DNA of 64,000 nt from Paramecium pentaurelia (lineage: Eukaryota > Ciliophora > Oligohymenophorea > Peniculida > Parameciidae), in assembly GCA_905183005.1 (NCBI GenBank), contig CAJJDO010000001.1, positions 191,836 to 255,835 of the forward strand. The letters are read 5' to 3'. Below, piece after piece: positions 13,901 to 25,961 of this stretch (positions are counted from its first letter, which is position 1; the number at the start of each line of letters is the position of its first letter). The translations under genes and the position numbers were made by a program. The notes beneath the pieces were generated by a model. It was not told the DNA's origin. It searched no databases and saw only the letters and a list, made by a program, of their open reading frames with translations.

Positions 13901-14209
13901 GGAATCCAAACTTTATTAGTTTCATTGTCAGATTTAATATCAAAAATGTTTCAATAACCTAACGTATTAGTCCCACAGAAAACTCAATAAAATAGATAAG
14001 ATGTCTACACATTGAATTAAATAGATCCACCAATAAAATCAGCATAACAATTATAAAAATCAATCTCTTAAGTTTATTAAAATTAATAAGAAGTTATTCA
14101 TAGTTCTTAAATTGTTCCTTAAATGATTAAAACAAAAATTGGAGAATAAATGAATATAGAATCTTCTATTCAAAAATTATAAGCTAGAGTTGCCAGAATC
14201 AATAAATGA
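10955..14209 (+). CDS. PGML: PiggyMac-like domesticated piggyBac transposase
   Basis: About 1,084 residues. A long Gln/Asn-rich N-terminal region (to ~480) is followed by a piggyBac transposase core starting at DPYELFKLYFDQ (~500). In the catalytic region TLDS (~610) sits where the first catalytic Asp is expected and is kept. The piggyBac-type second site, normally an Asp in the YxDNxFTS context, reads YLGPEVSS (~663), so the Asp is Gly. The third position probably lies near YDKRGKTYQY (~782). A Cys-rich finger follows (CIECGESSQTICRECSNHF, ~878-905), as in Paramecium PiggyMac, then a Gln-rich coiled tail. PiggyMac and its PGML partners cut and remodel DNA during macronuclear development; this member is likely a structural, non-cleaving subunit. 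A 21-base stretch at 13028-13048 could be a stopless intron. Family assignment is strong, PGML subtype unresolved. Confidence 0.88.
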
Positions 14210-14303
14210 TATATATCATAATATAATATTTATTTAATTGTCTATAAAATATATATTTAAAGTCTAAAATAAAATTGAATTGCTACACAAATACTAATAT
14301 ATA

Positions 14304-15650
14304 ATGAATCAAATTTCTTATCCACTAGAAGCAACATTGAGTATTTAAAATAATGCTGAGCCAACTACAACAAAAAGAAAGACACCAAGAAGGATTGGTC
14401 CAACTGGAAGATTTTCCTCTTTTTTCTATAAATATATTAGTATAATCCATTACAATTAATGATTTTGGCACTTTTCCTTATTTATGAACATTACCTTGGT
14501 AGTTTTAACTTCTCAATTTCATAGTTTATGCTGATGGCTATATAGGGTTAACATATAATCAATACCATTGTGGTTTATGATGTTTTTGTAAAGTATTTTA
14601 ATTAATGAAATCACACGTATTATTATTATATGCTAAAAAAAGCATTAACTTATTGTCTTTAAGATGATGACCCAGTCTAAATTTCTGAATTAATAGGTGT
14701 TCGAGAATATTAGAAGTAACCAAAAATATGTCAAAGCACCTTCGTAACCTCTTCTGATTTGAAATAGATGATACTAAACTAAAAGAGAGAGAACAGTATA
14801 TAATCATATCGCAAAATTTAACATTATGATGCTGACTTAAAACCAATTAACCGAACATTCGATTGTAAATAGTCTTTCTACTAAAATACTTGCAGAAAAT
14901 AAATCAATCTCAAAATGCTTCATGAACCTAATAAACCTAAATTGTACTTCGGAATCAAACATTAATAATTTAAAGTAAAATTATTCTTATAAAGAATATT
15001 AGATAAAAATCAAAATGCAAGGTAAACGTTTAGAGGACATGTTCTGAATATAAAACTTTGACTAATTAATTTATTAATTTTTATTTCCTTATGAATTTTA
15101 AAATATTGCAATTACTTTGTAAAATAGAATATTTAATCATCCTAAGTGATTGAATTCAGTATATGTGGCATCTGCATTTGATGATATAGGAATCTTGGTT
15201 GAATTGTCCAACAATAAGGATCCAAGTTTAGGATTCAAGTAATAAAGTGAGGTAAAAACCTATCTCAAAAAGTTAAGAAATTTATATCTATATGATAACA
15301 AGTTATTTAGAAACAAGAAAGAATCTAAAGACTTCAGTGAAAACAAAGAAAAAAAAATGATCCTAACATTATATCAATAGTTCTAAATTATCTTCATAGT
15401 CTCCCTTGGAAGAGGATATGAAAATCATTAAATTGAGCATTATGAGATCAGAAATATTGAGAAACAAAGTTTCAGATATTCCTAAACATAATAATAATCC
15501 TTTATCAAATTGTTCTAGAAGATTATCTAATATTAACTCAGAACCGACTTAATTTAAAAACTTACTCGTTTTATTTCTATCCGTGGCTGGAACAATAATA
15601 ACCAAAAATTTCAGAGATCAAACTGAATATATTTCAATTTATTATTAATA
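14304..15650 (+). pseudogene. Decayed membrane-protein gene remnant
   Basis: Several stretches read like protein but are broken by frame changes and in-frame TGA codons that no intron explains. A start at 14304 gives MNQISYPLEATLSIQNNAEP and about 45 residues. A second frame holds a hydrophobic segment (LMILALFLIYEHYLG) up to TGA at 14606, then continues in the same frame with a Cys-containing region to TGA at 15059. A third frame from about 15153 (NSVYVASAFDDIGILVELSN) and a fourth follow. The order fits one ancestral multi-segment membrane protein that has decayed. I do not recognise the family. Sequencing errors could cause some of the shifts, but the in-frame TGA codons argue for a pseudogene. 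Confidence 0.5.
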
Positions 15651-15979
15651 ACTTATTATCTATAAACTTCTAATTAATCAAGGTAGATAATATTATAAAA
15701 ATCATTTTATTAAGTAATGTAGCATAATTTTATTAATCAATAAATTAAATAATTTTCTTAATCATAAATTAAACATTACTAATTAATTTTTTTATCTATT
15801 TGTATAATTATTATCATTTCTTTTTATAAACTTGTTAAAATTTTCTTTAATCATTGTAGTCAAAAATTTCAATTAAATATAATATAATTAAAGACTAATG
15901 AAAATTTTAAATTTAGAATTAATGAAGACTTAGTAAAATTTTGTTATTTAATTAGCTAATTTATTGTAGATAATTAGTT

Positions 15980-16339
15980 TCATAAAGAACATCTAGATTT
16001 GAAGAATAATTTTCAGAGACACCTGCTCCTGGTTAATACAAGGCTGCTAATACTATGGAATAAAGATTGATATAAAAATTAATGAAAGCTCCATTAGGAT
16101 AATTTGGAGTTAATGAGAATAGATTTAAAGAATAAAAATTATTAGTTCCTGGTCCAGGATCATATGAAGTAGATAAAAATGATGATACAAAAAAAGATAA
16201 GAAATTACCAGAATAAAAAGGAACATATGCATTTATGAGTCATGCACCTAAAAGTTAAGATTTATCAATTCCAAATATAAATCCAGCTCCAGGTGCTTAT
16301 AATGTCGAATAAAAGAACATTTAATATTATATTTGCTGA
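15980..16339 (+). pseudogene. Sperm-tail PG-rich (SHIPPO/STPG-type) repeat fragment
   Basis: An open stretch of ~119 codons with three PG-rich turns: SETPAPGQYKAANT, LVPGPGSYEVDKND and NINPAPGAYNVEQ. These match the PGPGxY repeats of STPG/SHIPPO proteins, which associate with axonemal microtubules in ciliates and sperm. No ATG opens the frame at its start; the first in-frame Met is inside the first repeat, and an upstream TGA closes the frame about 30 codons before. No intron that rescues the 5' end was found. It is either a truncated copy or a gene whose first exon I could not identify. The TGA at 16337 is overlapped by a hairpin. Confidence 0.5.
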
Positions 16340-16380
16340 TATTTGAATATAATTTTAATTATCATATTATATTCAAATAT
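16339..16380. repeat. Perfect 15-bp inverted repeat, 12-nt loop
   Basis: Bases 16339-16353 and 16366-16380 are exact reverse complements separated by 12 bases. The left arm begins at the last base of the STPG-like stop codon. It may be a 3' end hairpin of that transcript or a relic; chance is less likely at 15 of 15 pairs, even in AT-rich DNA. Confidence 0.75.
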
Positions 16381-16470
16381 TATTAATAAATCTCCTTCTC
16401 TAAAAAAGGAAAACTTAGAAACTCATTATACCAATACAAAAAAACCAAAAACTTTTTCCATCTTACATCA

Positions 16471-17094
16471 AATTTAAGAGACAATCAAGAACTACATGTT
16501 GAATTAAATTCCAGTATTGAAACTGATTAAAAGTTAGATTATGATTTATTAATCCAAAAAATTGAGTATGCTCTTATTGTTATATATAGGTTATAATCTT
16601 TAAGTGATTCTAATCTACTCAAATACTCTCTGGTTAATTCCTCAGTTTTTGTTATGAGAGATATAATAGAGTAGAATCTTAATTTATAAACATACGCCTT
16701 GAAGATATATCTCATAATTTATTAATAGTTAAGTTTGTTTATTTTATTTATATAATAAACTAGAAGTTAGGATAGCATTGATTTCAAAATTCTAAAATTT
16801 GTAAAATTTTATGGTTAGAATTGATGATCAATCACTTTAAATAAACACAATTTTCTCTATAATGTCCTAGTCTTTCCAATAGTACACAAGAATAAAGGGA
16901 ATAGATATCCGAATAACATTAATCCTGATATTAAAAGATTCAAGAATATTATAAAATATAATACTATCAATTAGTATTTAATATGCCATTATTATTCCTA
17001 TTTGACAAACTTTTTCAAGTTTAAAAATACAATAATGGTTTATGAATTATAAAATTAATTTGAATATTAAAATTTTTAAATTAATAGAAAATGA
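16471..17094 (+). pseudogene. Degenerate coding remnants, unknown family
   Basis: Two protein-like stretches in different frames: one from 16471 (NLRDNQELHVELNSSIETDQ, continuing with helical, Leu-rich sequence to a TGA near 16825) and one to TGA at 17092 (FPIVHKNKGNRYPNNINPDI). They cannot be joined by a plausible intron and no start codon was found. I read them as relics of a gene; the family is not recognised. The remainder up to 17245 holds nothing visible. Confidence 0.3.
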
Positions 17095-17245
17095 GATAAA
17101 TACGCATAATTCAATCTATGATAATAATTATAAAACAATAATAGAATTGAAAAGAAATATTTATTTTTTTTACAAAAAAATCGTACATTCATGATTATAA
17201 TTCAAATTTAGGATATTTTATGTTATTATAATTTATAAATAATTA

Positions 17246-20200
17246 ATGACAACTGCACTATCAAAATACAATAAGACTTTGGAATTATAAAGCATTGTGG
17301 ATGATAAATTTAATAAAATCTTTTGCTCTGAATAAGTTTTTGAAAAAATAGTCAATTGTTTTCTTGAAAAATTGAAAAAAGAGGATGATAAGAAATTAGC
17401 TATTGGATATCTGATTGATACATTTCCTGATAATAATTACCTTATTTAAAAGAAAAAAATGTTAGCTGGATCATGGTTTAACATTCGAAATCTATTATCA
17501 GATTATGGATTAAAGGAAAATAAGAAGATTAGTTTATAATGGGAAAAATTGTATATTCTAACATAAAATAAAGATTTGGAAAGACTTAATGAACTTATAG
17601 AAGATTAAGAGTTTTGTAAAATTTGTAAAATCCCAACTTCTTTAGTTTAATAAAAAGATGTATTTGAAAAACTGAAACATCATAGCTTCAGAATTATAGA
17701 TATAATTAGATAATGTAGAAAATCTTCATTTTAATTAAATTCTATTATTATGAAAAATTTGATATTTTTTTTTTTTATACCTAATGAATTAGAAATAGGT
17801 AATTAAGAAAAAACAAGATTATATCAAATTTTAGGAGAAATCTTATGTAATTTTTGGATTTAATTTGAATATCATTATTAATAATTACAATAGTAAAATT
17901 AAAATAAAAATAATTTAATAAAATTATAAGAGATATTAAGTTTATTTTAGAAAGATTCATTTATATATTATGATAAAATACAAGAATTAATTAGATAATT
18001 ATTAAATAAAAATAATTCAAATAGCTTAAAATTTACAGAAATTGAGAATTTAATAGACAAATTATTGCCAATTAATTTTGATCTTTAAATTATTTTTTAT
18101 ATGATGTGCTTCTATTGTTCAATTAATTTTGATCAATATTATAAAAAAAAGTTAATGAAAGACAATAAAGAAAATTCATTTAAATTACTCAATTTATATA
18201 TCTAATATAGAATGAGTACAAATAATAAACTTAATGGGTAATTTATGAATGTATTAGAAAAGTATGAAAAAAGATAATCCACTATAAAATAAGAATTGGG
18301 AAAATGGAAAATATGGTCTCTTAATGAATTGATAGAATATATTATTGAAGAAAACATTCATAATTTAAATTTAAGATAGCATATCATGAACTTAAATTCA
18401 TAAAATTTAAAAAATGCAAAATATTTGAATTTATTATCAAATATCAGTAATGAAAAAAAACGTAAAGTAGCACATTTATTACAAAATCTTATATTTGAGG
18501 ATAATTTAATATAAGTTGTTTTGAAATTAGAAGAATAAAAATAAAATTATTTAACAGAAGAATTAGAAATAATTCTTAGAATTGTGATTGAAAATTCAAA
18601 TCGAAATATAGTTAATTTTTAATTACTTAATACTGTTTTATAGTAAAATAGAAGTTAATAAGAGATAGAGGATATAATAAAAGTATCTGAATATGATTAA
18701 AGTTTACCATTTGAATAGTAAATTAATCTGTTATCCAATTTTTCTAATGATTAGTTTTAATTGATTATTAATTAAGCTGTAATTGCTAATTCTTTAATAT
18801 AAACATACCTAAAGGATTTAAATTCAAATAATATTTAATTTTTTAATTTAAGTTAAATTTTAGAAGTTTTAAGAAGATTGTTTTCATAAAATAAATAATT
18901 AGAATAATATAATGAATTTACAAAATTATTCTTTCAACTTTTAAATTACTTGTTAAATGATCAAATAAATAGATTAATATATGGAAATAAATCAAATTAA
19001 ATATCTTTAGATGATTATCTAACAAACTTAAGTATATTATATTAGTTATTCAGCAAATTATAAGGATAAAATAAATAGTAAGAATTAAAAATGGCTATTT
19101 AAAACATTTTATAATTTCCATAAGTATACTGTTTCAATAATTATCTTGAATTATTTTTGGATAATAAAACTTTTGAATAAATAATAAATGTATTCAAATT
19201 AGTTTATTATTGGTAAACTGGATAGATATAATAATTAATTGTTCATGCTGAATAGTTCTGCAAATAAGATGCTAATTTTTATAAAGAACAATTTTAAAAA
19301 ATAAATTACTTTAATATTGATTAATTAGAAATTACAAAATTACAATAAAAACTTAAGAGTAATATATATCCAAGATCTCTAAATATCTCATTAGAAGATT
19401 TTAATATTTCATTGACTTTATTAAATAAGTAATAATAAGAAGAATTAGTCAAAAATTGGATTAAGAATGTAAAAGACCCTGATGCTTTTAAGTAGTTAAT
19501 ACCATTTTTCTTTAATATTTTTAAAAGAGGAGAACCATCTACTGACTTTCTAACAATTATTAATGAATAAATAACAGAAGATAAAGTATTGATGACCAAA
19601 TATGGTTTTTTTAATTAAAAATCCATATTTTAAATATTTTATAATAATTCTGATGATGAATTAAAGGTGATGCTTTTAAAACTTATGAGTAAATAATATC
19701 CAATTCCATTATTATACAGAACTTCTTCAAATCCAGAAAGTGGAGAATTAGACAAATTAACATTTAATATGAATACTTTTTATGTATTTGAGCAAAATTA
19801 TCCCATAATTAATTTAAGTTTGTCTAGTAATCAGAAAAGAATTGGTAAAACAGATTTAATTAATACAATATTTTATAAAAAATATAAATTTGAAATATCA
19901 GATAATAATTATTTGAATAAACAAACTATAGACATAATGTATGATTTTGAATTTAATGGATCAAGAAATTTATCTGTTGCAGATGCTCATGGTTTTATTC
20001 CATTTGAGATTTTAGATGATATCTTACCATTGTTTAAATTATGGATTATTTAATTAGATACTGAAAGAGAAATTAAAGAAACAATATAAAATTTAAAAAA
20101 GTTGAAATCTTTTTAAAATAAATAAAAAGTTGTTTGTTTTTTGATTCGAAATTCAATTAGAAAATTAGATGAGTAAGAAATAGCAGAATTAGAATTTCAT

Positions 20201-23200
20201 AATATTTAATATAAGCAAGTCATTAATTTATCAAATAATGATTTAAATAATGAAATGAGAAAGGCTAATATTGCATAAACATCCAAATTTTTATTTGATA
20301 TTATCTAAAAAAATCACTATTAAACATTAAAATAAGAAGAATACTTTAATTTAATATGCTAAATGGCAAATTGCCCTTAAAATCAAATTTTTTAAATTAA
20401 ATAAACTCAAGATCTATTTAAAGATATTGAAATAGAATTAGAAAAATAAATGAAGGATGTAGATGGTTTCTATAATGAGAATGCTTTTCCTATAAGAAGT
20501 ATTGAATGGCAAATAAAAAAAGAACGCGATGCATATTCGAAAATTTAATAGAGTCGCTAAAACAAATAATCTGAAGATAAGCTCAATTAAATAAATTAAA
20601 AAATGATATTTTTATAAAATTCAATGAGTTATTAGCAACCATCACTAATTTTAATTTAATTTTGTAACTTATTAAAGAAACCCAATTATTATATATTATA
20701 TCTTCATTTAGTTGATAAAATAAGAAAATTTAATGAAAAAAATACCTATTAATTATAAAGGGAAAACTAGAAATTAAATGAAGAAATCTCAAAATTAGAC
20801 AAAGAGAAGAAAAAATTGAAAAATCAAATATAAAAAGGGATAAATTAGGATTTGTAGAAATAGATAAACCATTTATAATAATAAATAGAAAACAAAATTT
20901 TAATATTAAAATAGAATTCAGAAACAATTTCAAAAAGAAATATTGGAATAGAATTATTTTGGAGAGAAATTATATAATAAAGAGAATAATGTTAACAATC
21001 TCATATTGATTTTGATCCTTCTATTATTGTTAAAGAAATGATCTAAAAAGGAGAACCATTTGAATTCTTAGATGGTGATTCATTAAGAATTGATTAACCA
21101 TTCTTAAAAAAACTTATATCTAATTTTAAGGAATAAGGATAAGAAAGGATTTTAGTATTAAGTGTTTTAGGACCACAAAGTTCTGGTAAATCAACAATTT
21201 TAAATAAAATATTTGGATGCCATTTTTGGACAAGTGTTGGTAGATGTACAAAAGGGATCTATTTATAATTATTGAAAGTACACAACAAAGCATATTTTAA
21301 TAATTTATTTGATTATATTATTATATTAGACACTGAAGGTCTTTAGAGTCCAAATTAAGAAGATTTAGAATTTGATAAAAAGATAGCACTTTTTGTATTA
21401 TCAATAAGTGATATAATTATAGTTAATGTAAAAGGTGATATAACAAGGGAATTTAGATCATTAGTTGAAATGTGTATATATACTTTGGGATAAATGAGAA
21501 ATTTTACAAGTTCAAAATCAATTACTTGGTGTTTTAATTAAAATAATGATGTCAATAATCATGATCCTTTTTTAGCATAATTATAATCAATAGCCTTAAA
21601 TTTAAATAGCGAATTAAGTAATCATAATTAGGATAATGAATAAATAGATTATAATGAAATTCTTGGAATTACTTAAGAGAATATAAAGATTTTAGGTTTT
21701 GCATCAACTGAAAATTTATGGATAAAAAATGATAGGGAAGGAGTATATTATGATTGGCGTCAGTTAATTTTAAATGGAACATTCTCTTAAGAAGCTTATG
21801 AATATGGTATTAGAATGATTTAAGCATATGTAAATAAATTTGGAAATGAAGATAATTATTATGGAATAAAATAAATGGAAAATTTAAAATATTTTGTAGG
21901 AAAAATTGAAACAACTTGGTCAAGTATATTAAGTTTACCTGATTTACTTGAATTTTCAGAATTAGTACTGCATTAACAAAATCAATTTATGAGAAAATAG
22001 TTTAATGAAATCACTGATAATTATTAATTTCCTACAAAATCATAATTTTTTTAACAAATTCATGAAACAATTTAAGAGAAGGATTAGGGTTTATATGTTG
22101 ATATTTTCAAATAAATATTAAATTAATATAATTAAGAATTGAATAATTAATTTGATTAAATTAATAGTGAATTATTAGTAAGATTGACAGCAATAAAAAA
22201 TGAAAATAAGATATCAAAGAAAGTATTCATAAAATATAAAAATATGCTTGATGATAGAATTAATAGTGAAAAAACAGCCATTTAATTTGCAATACTGTAG
22301 GAAATTAAGACTTAAGAAACTACTTTTTAACAGAAAATGGGTTTTATTAAAATTGATTAATTTATCTTAGAGTTGATTGGAAATGAAAATGAATTAAGAC
22401 TATATAAAGAAGATGAAAATAAGATTAAAACAAAATTTGAAGAACTTTGGAATGAAATATTATAATAAGATGCTTAAAAATAAAATGAAATTTTTAGAGG
22501 TCATTGTGATGGTGTGTTATCAGTAATTAAAGAAAATTTTAAAAACTATATTTTGACAACTAATCGTGAAGTTTCTTATAAACATTAATATATGAAAAGT
22601 TTAATTGAATAAAAACCATAAAAAGAAGATTATTTAACAGCATTTGAAATATTAAAACCAGAATTATCTATGGCTCAATTTATGGTAGTTGAAAAAAATA
22701 TACCAAATAAGGATTATTAATACTTTTTTGAAAACTTTTCCTAAAATATAGAAAAGAAATTAGCCAAATGTTCATCTACATAAGTTTTATAAATCAATTA
22801 ATTTTATTCTTATAAAGTTGAAATCAAATATATGAGTAAAGAAAATTTTAACCAATATTAATAAAAAGATATGTATTATGATCTCTAATCCTACTGTAAA
22901 ACAACTCACAAGATAGATAAATTTTCATTTATAAATTTTTTAAGAAATTTTTCTATATTTGGTTATTAGATATAAGAATAAAAAGCAGAATAATTATTTA
23001 ATTAGATTGAAAAATAGTCTAAATATGATTAAAAAATGCTACTTTCATGTTTTTAATCTGGAGATAGGTAATATTTTGGAGAAACTCAATATGATGTATC
23101 AATTGATATCATAAAAAAACAATGTACACGCTTTAAAAATTATATTTAAAATAAGCTAATAATTAGTGAATAATCATAAAATAATGAAATAGAAAATAAT

Positions 23201-25486
23201 GCAAAAAAGTTTAATGAAAATGAATTTTTCATAGTTTAAATTAAATTATAAGTGATTTTAAAGTAAAACATTGGATCTTATAACAATAAATAATCTAATG
23301 AAGAAATGGTAAAAATTTTTAGCTATATCTTAAATCAAAATTAAAATTCTTAATTTTATAATGATTTTAAGGAAAATGTTACTAGATTTATTGAATAATT
23401 AATGAGTAATAACAACAATAGTGGATGGAAAAAAGTATATAGTGAAATTCATTAAATGATACTAGATGAAATTAAGGAAATGAAGGCAAAATAATATAGC
23501 TATAGTTTAATAAAAAGGATTTTGTAAAAAATAGAAAGTAAAATTAAAGATTTAAATATGTTATTTTCAGATTTTGGTGTTATTTTGAATGATAGAGGAG
23601 AAAGATGCATATATTATTATGCCATTTTTAGTATTTGGAGGATTTTGTGCTTTAAATAATAAAAATTAACTAAGAAAGCTTAATAATAGTTGGTTAATTA
23701 ATACAAAACACAATATTTGAAATTTAAGGCTGATATCTAATAGAATAAAAAAGAATAAAGCAAAATTAGAGGATAATAATTAGCAGAAGAAATAATAAAT
23801 TAAACAATTGTAAGATTTCAAATGAAATATTAAGGTGAAGCTAAATTAATATTGGATGGCCTTAAGAAAGAGACAAGTTTTGATATAATAAAGTAACTAG
23901 ACAAAGATATTCTTGAAAGAAATAATAATGATGTAACAAATGATTAGATACTTCACTATATTAGAAATCAAACAGATTTTATAGAAAAATATGTCAAAGA
24001 AAAAATTAATAAACTAAAATCAGATATTCAAACAAAATTTACAAATAAATTAAAAAATGATCTAAACTCATATCTATAAAAATTGGATGCAAATACTAAG
24101 TATTTATCTGATTATGTCATATCTCCTCTATAAGCAAAGGACTATTTTATTTAGTTGGACAACCCAGATGAAGCTCCAAAATTATTATATAAAATAGTTT
24201 TAAGCTGTCTTTAAGGATTAGTATAGTAGAATTTATTAGAAAAAATAAAATAAGATAAAATTTATGCATTTTAAACTTAAGATTTTCACATATTTGAGTT
24301 ACCGTTATGTTCAAAAATTTAAAAGTCAGATGAAGAAATACAAATATTACTTAATTTTGTTTAAGCTTTTAAATAAAAAATTTAAAAAGGTATTTAAAAC
24401 ATAGAATAATTACAAATTTAACTAGAAACACTAAAATTATAAGATGATCTAGATACTTAATAACTTAAATAAATTGGTTGCTTGTAATGTTGTCCACTGT
24501 GTAAAAGAAAATGTGATTAAGAAATTGATGATAGTAATCATAAACACTAATGCTAAAATGGACATTAATTAAGAGGTAATATTTAATTTAAAAAATAGGT
24601 ATGAGTGGAGTCTTAATTGGTTGTCATCCTTCATTATATACATGTGAAGAAATAGAGGATGATTTTTAAATTTCATTATTGGAAACATCAACTGTTAAGT
24701 CATGGAAGGATATCAAATAAATTTATAATGGATGGATATTTAATTTTCTCAATAAAGATGAATTAAAATCTCAGAAAGAAAAATTCATGAAGATTTGGAA
24801 TGATAATATTGGGAGAATGATATGCCAAAAATTAACTTAAGAAATTTAAAAAGATGTATTTTATGTAGCAAAGTAAGAAGTTGTATTAGGAGGAAATTAA
24901 AAAACTGCTAATTATATTTTGATATTAGATGACTCTGGTTCAATGGAGGGATATCCTTTTAATTCTGCTAGATAGTGTTTAGTTGAATTTCTTCATGAAA
25001 TTCAAAAAAATCCTGATTCTAGGGTTACTATCATACTCTTCAATCACGAAGCTCGATGTGTTGTTGACTATTAAATCCCTAATCCTTCAGTTTAAGAGCC
25101 TTTAATATACTGTTAAGGTGGAGGAACAAATTTTGAGTTTCCCTTAGAGCTTGCCTGTGATAAAATTTCTTAAAATCCAGAATTTGAAAAATTTAGTTCG
25201 TAAATATCACATTATAATTAGCCATTCTATATTCTTTTACACTGATGGATAGGCTTACTATCCTTAAAAAGCTATGGAGAAATTTAGAAATTTACCATAA
25301 GAAAAAAAAGAAAAAATAGAGCTAATTGCCTGTTCTTTAGAAGAATCTCCAACTATATTGATCAAGGTTGTTGAATTCTGTAAATAATTTTTATCTTCTG
25401 CTAAAATACAAACTTCAATGGAACCTTAACGGATTGCTTAAGTTTGGATAGAAGAAGTTAGCAAAGTAACCCATTAAATATTTTGA
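17246..25486 (+). CDS. Very large GTPase (VLIG/URGCP type) with zinc-binding motif and C-terminal VWA domain
   Basis: A 2,731-residue protein. After ~850 helical residues comes a degenerate nucleotide-binding-like region (SSNQKRIGKTDLIN ~862, VADAHGF ~915). The true G domain has G1 GPQSSGKST (~1308-1316), a GRCTKGIYLQ signature (~1332) and G3 DTEG (~1361). G1 followed by GRCTxG is the hallmark of the VLIG/URGCP family and its atlastin/GBP relatives. A ~1,000-residue helical region follows, then a Cys/His cluster (CCPLCKRKCD...HQCQNGH, ~2411-2440) resembling the VLIG C-terminus. A von Willebrand A domain ends the protein: MIDAS motif LDDSGSMEG (~2553), GGGTNFE (~2616), FFYTDG. Introns at 24576-24598 (23 bases) and 25200-25221 (22 bases) are both frame-changing and are needed to keep these motifs together. 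Animal VLIGs are interferon-induced; the role here is unknown. Confidence 0.9.
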
Positions 25487-25961
25487 TCCATTATTATAAA
25501 AAAAACAATATTAAATAAGATTTAAGATATTGTTTATGAAATTAAAAAATTTGAGAAATTAATATCCTTTTTCATAAAATTTGAATTGTAATATATATAT
25601 AAATGAAATAATTAGACATGAATTAAATAATTATTCTAAATATAGGTATTATTATTAGATTTAGATTTATTGTTTACTTGATTCAGGAGAGATAAAAATT
25701 TAGATTAAATAATTTAGAATTCATTCAATTTTTATACTTCTCTTCAAATAACTAAGTAGATAAAATTTTAATCTTTATAAAATCAATTTACAACAAATTT
25801 TTGTTCAATTATTAATAATAGTGAATGATTTTTCGATAACATTTTTGATATTCTTATACATTATCTGAAAAGAATTAAAGATATTTAAATATGAATAATA
25901 TTATATATATAGTATTAAGAAATATTAGTATATATTAATATTATTATATTTTTTTATTAAA
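25487..25961. other. Intergenic spacer
   Basis: 475 bases between two plus-strand genes. A 73-codon plus-strand frame from 25602 and an overlapping open frame exist but carry no motif. They are not supported as genes. Confidence 0.5.

Noticed and set aside
25602..25823. 73-codon plus-strand frame in the spacer before CPSF2
   Set aside because: No motif, very Ile/Phe/Asn-rich, as expected by chance when only TGA is a stop in AT-rich DNA.
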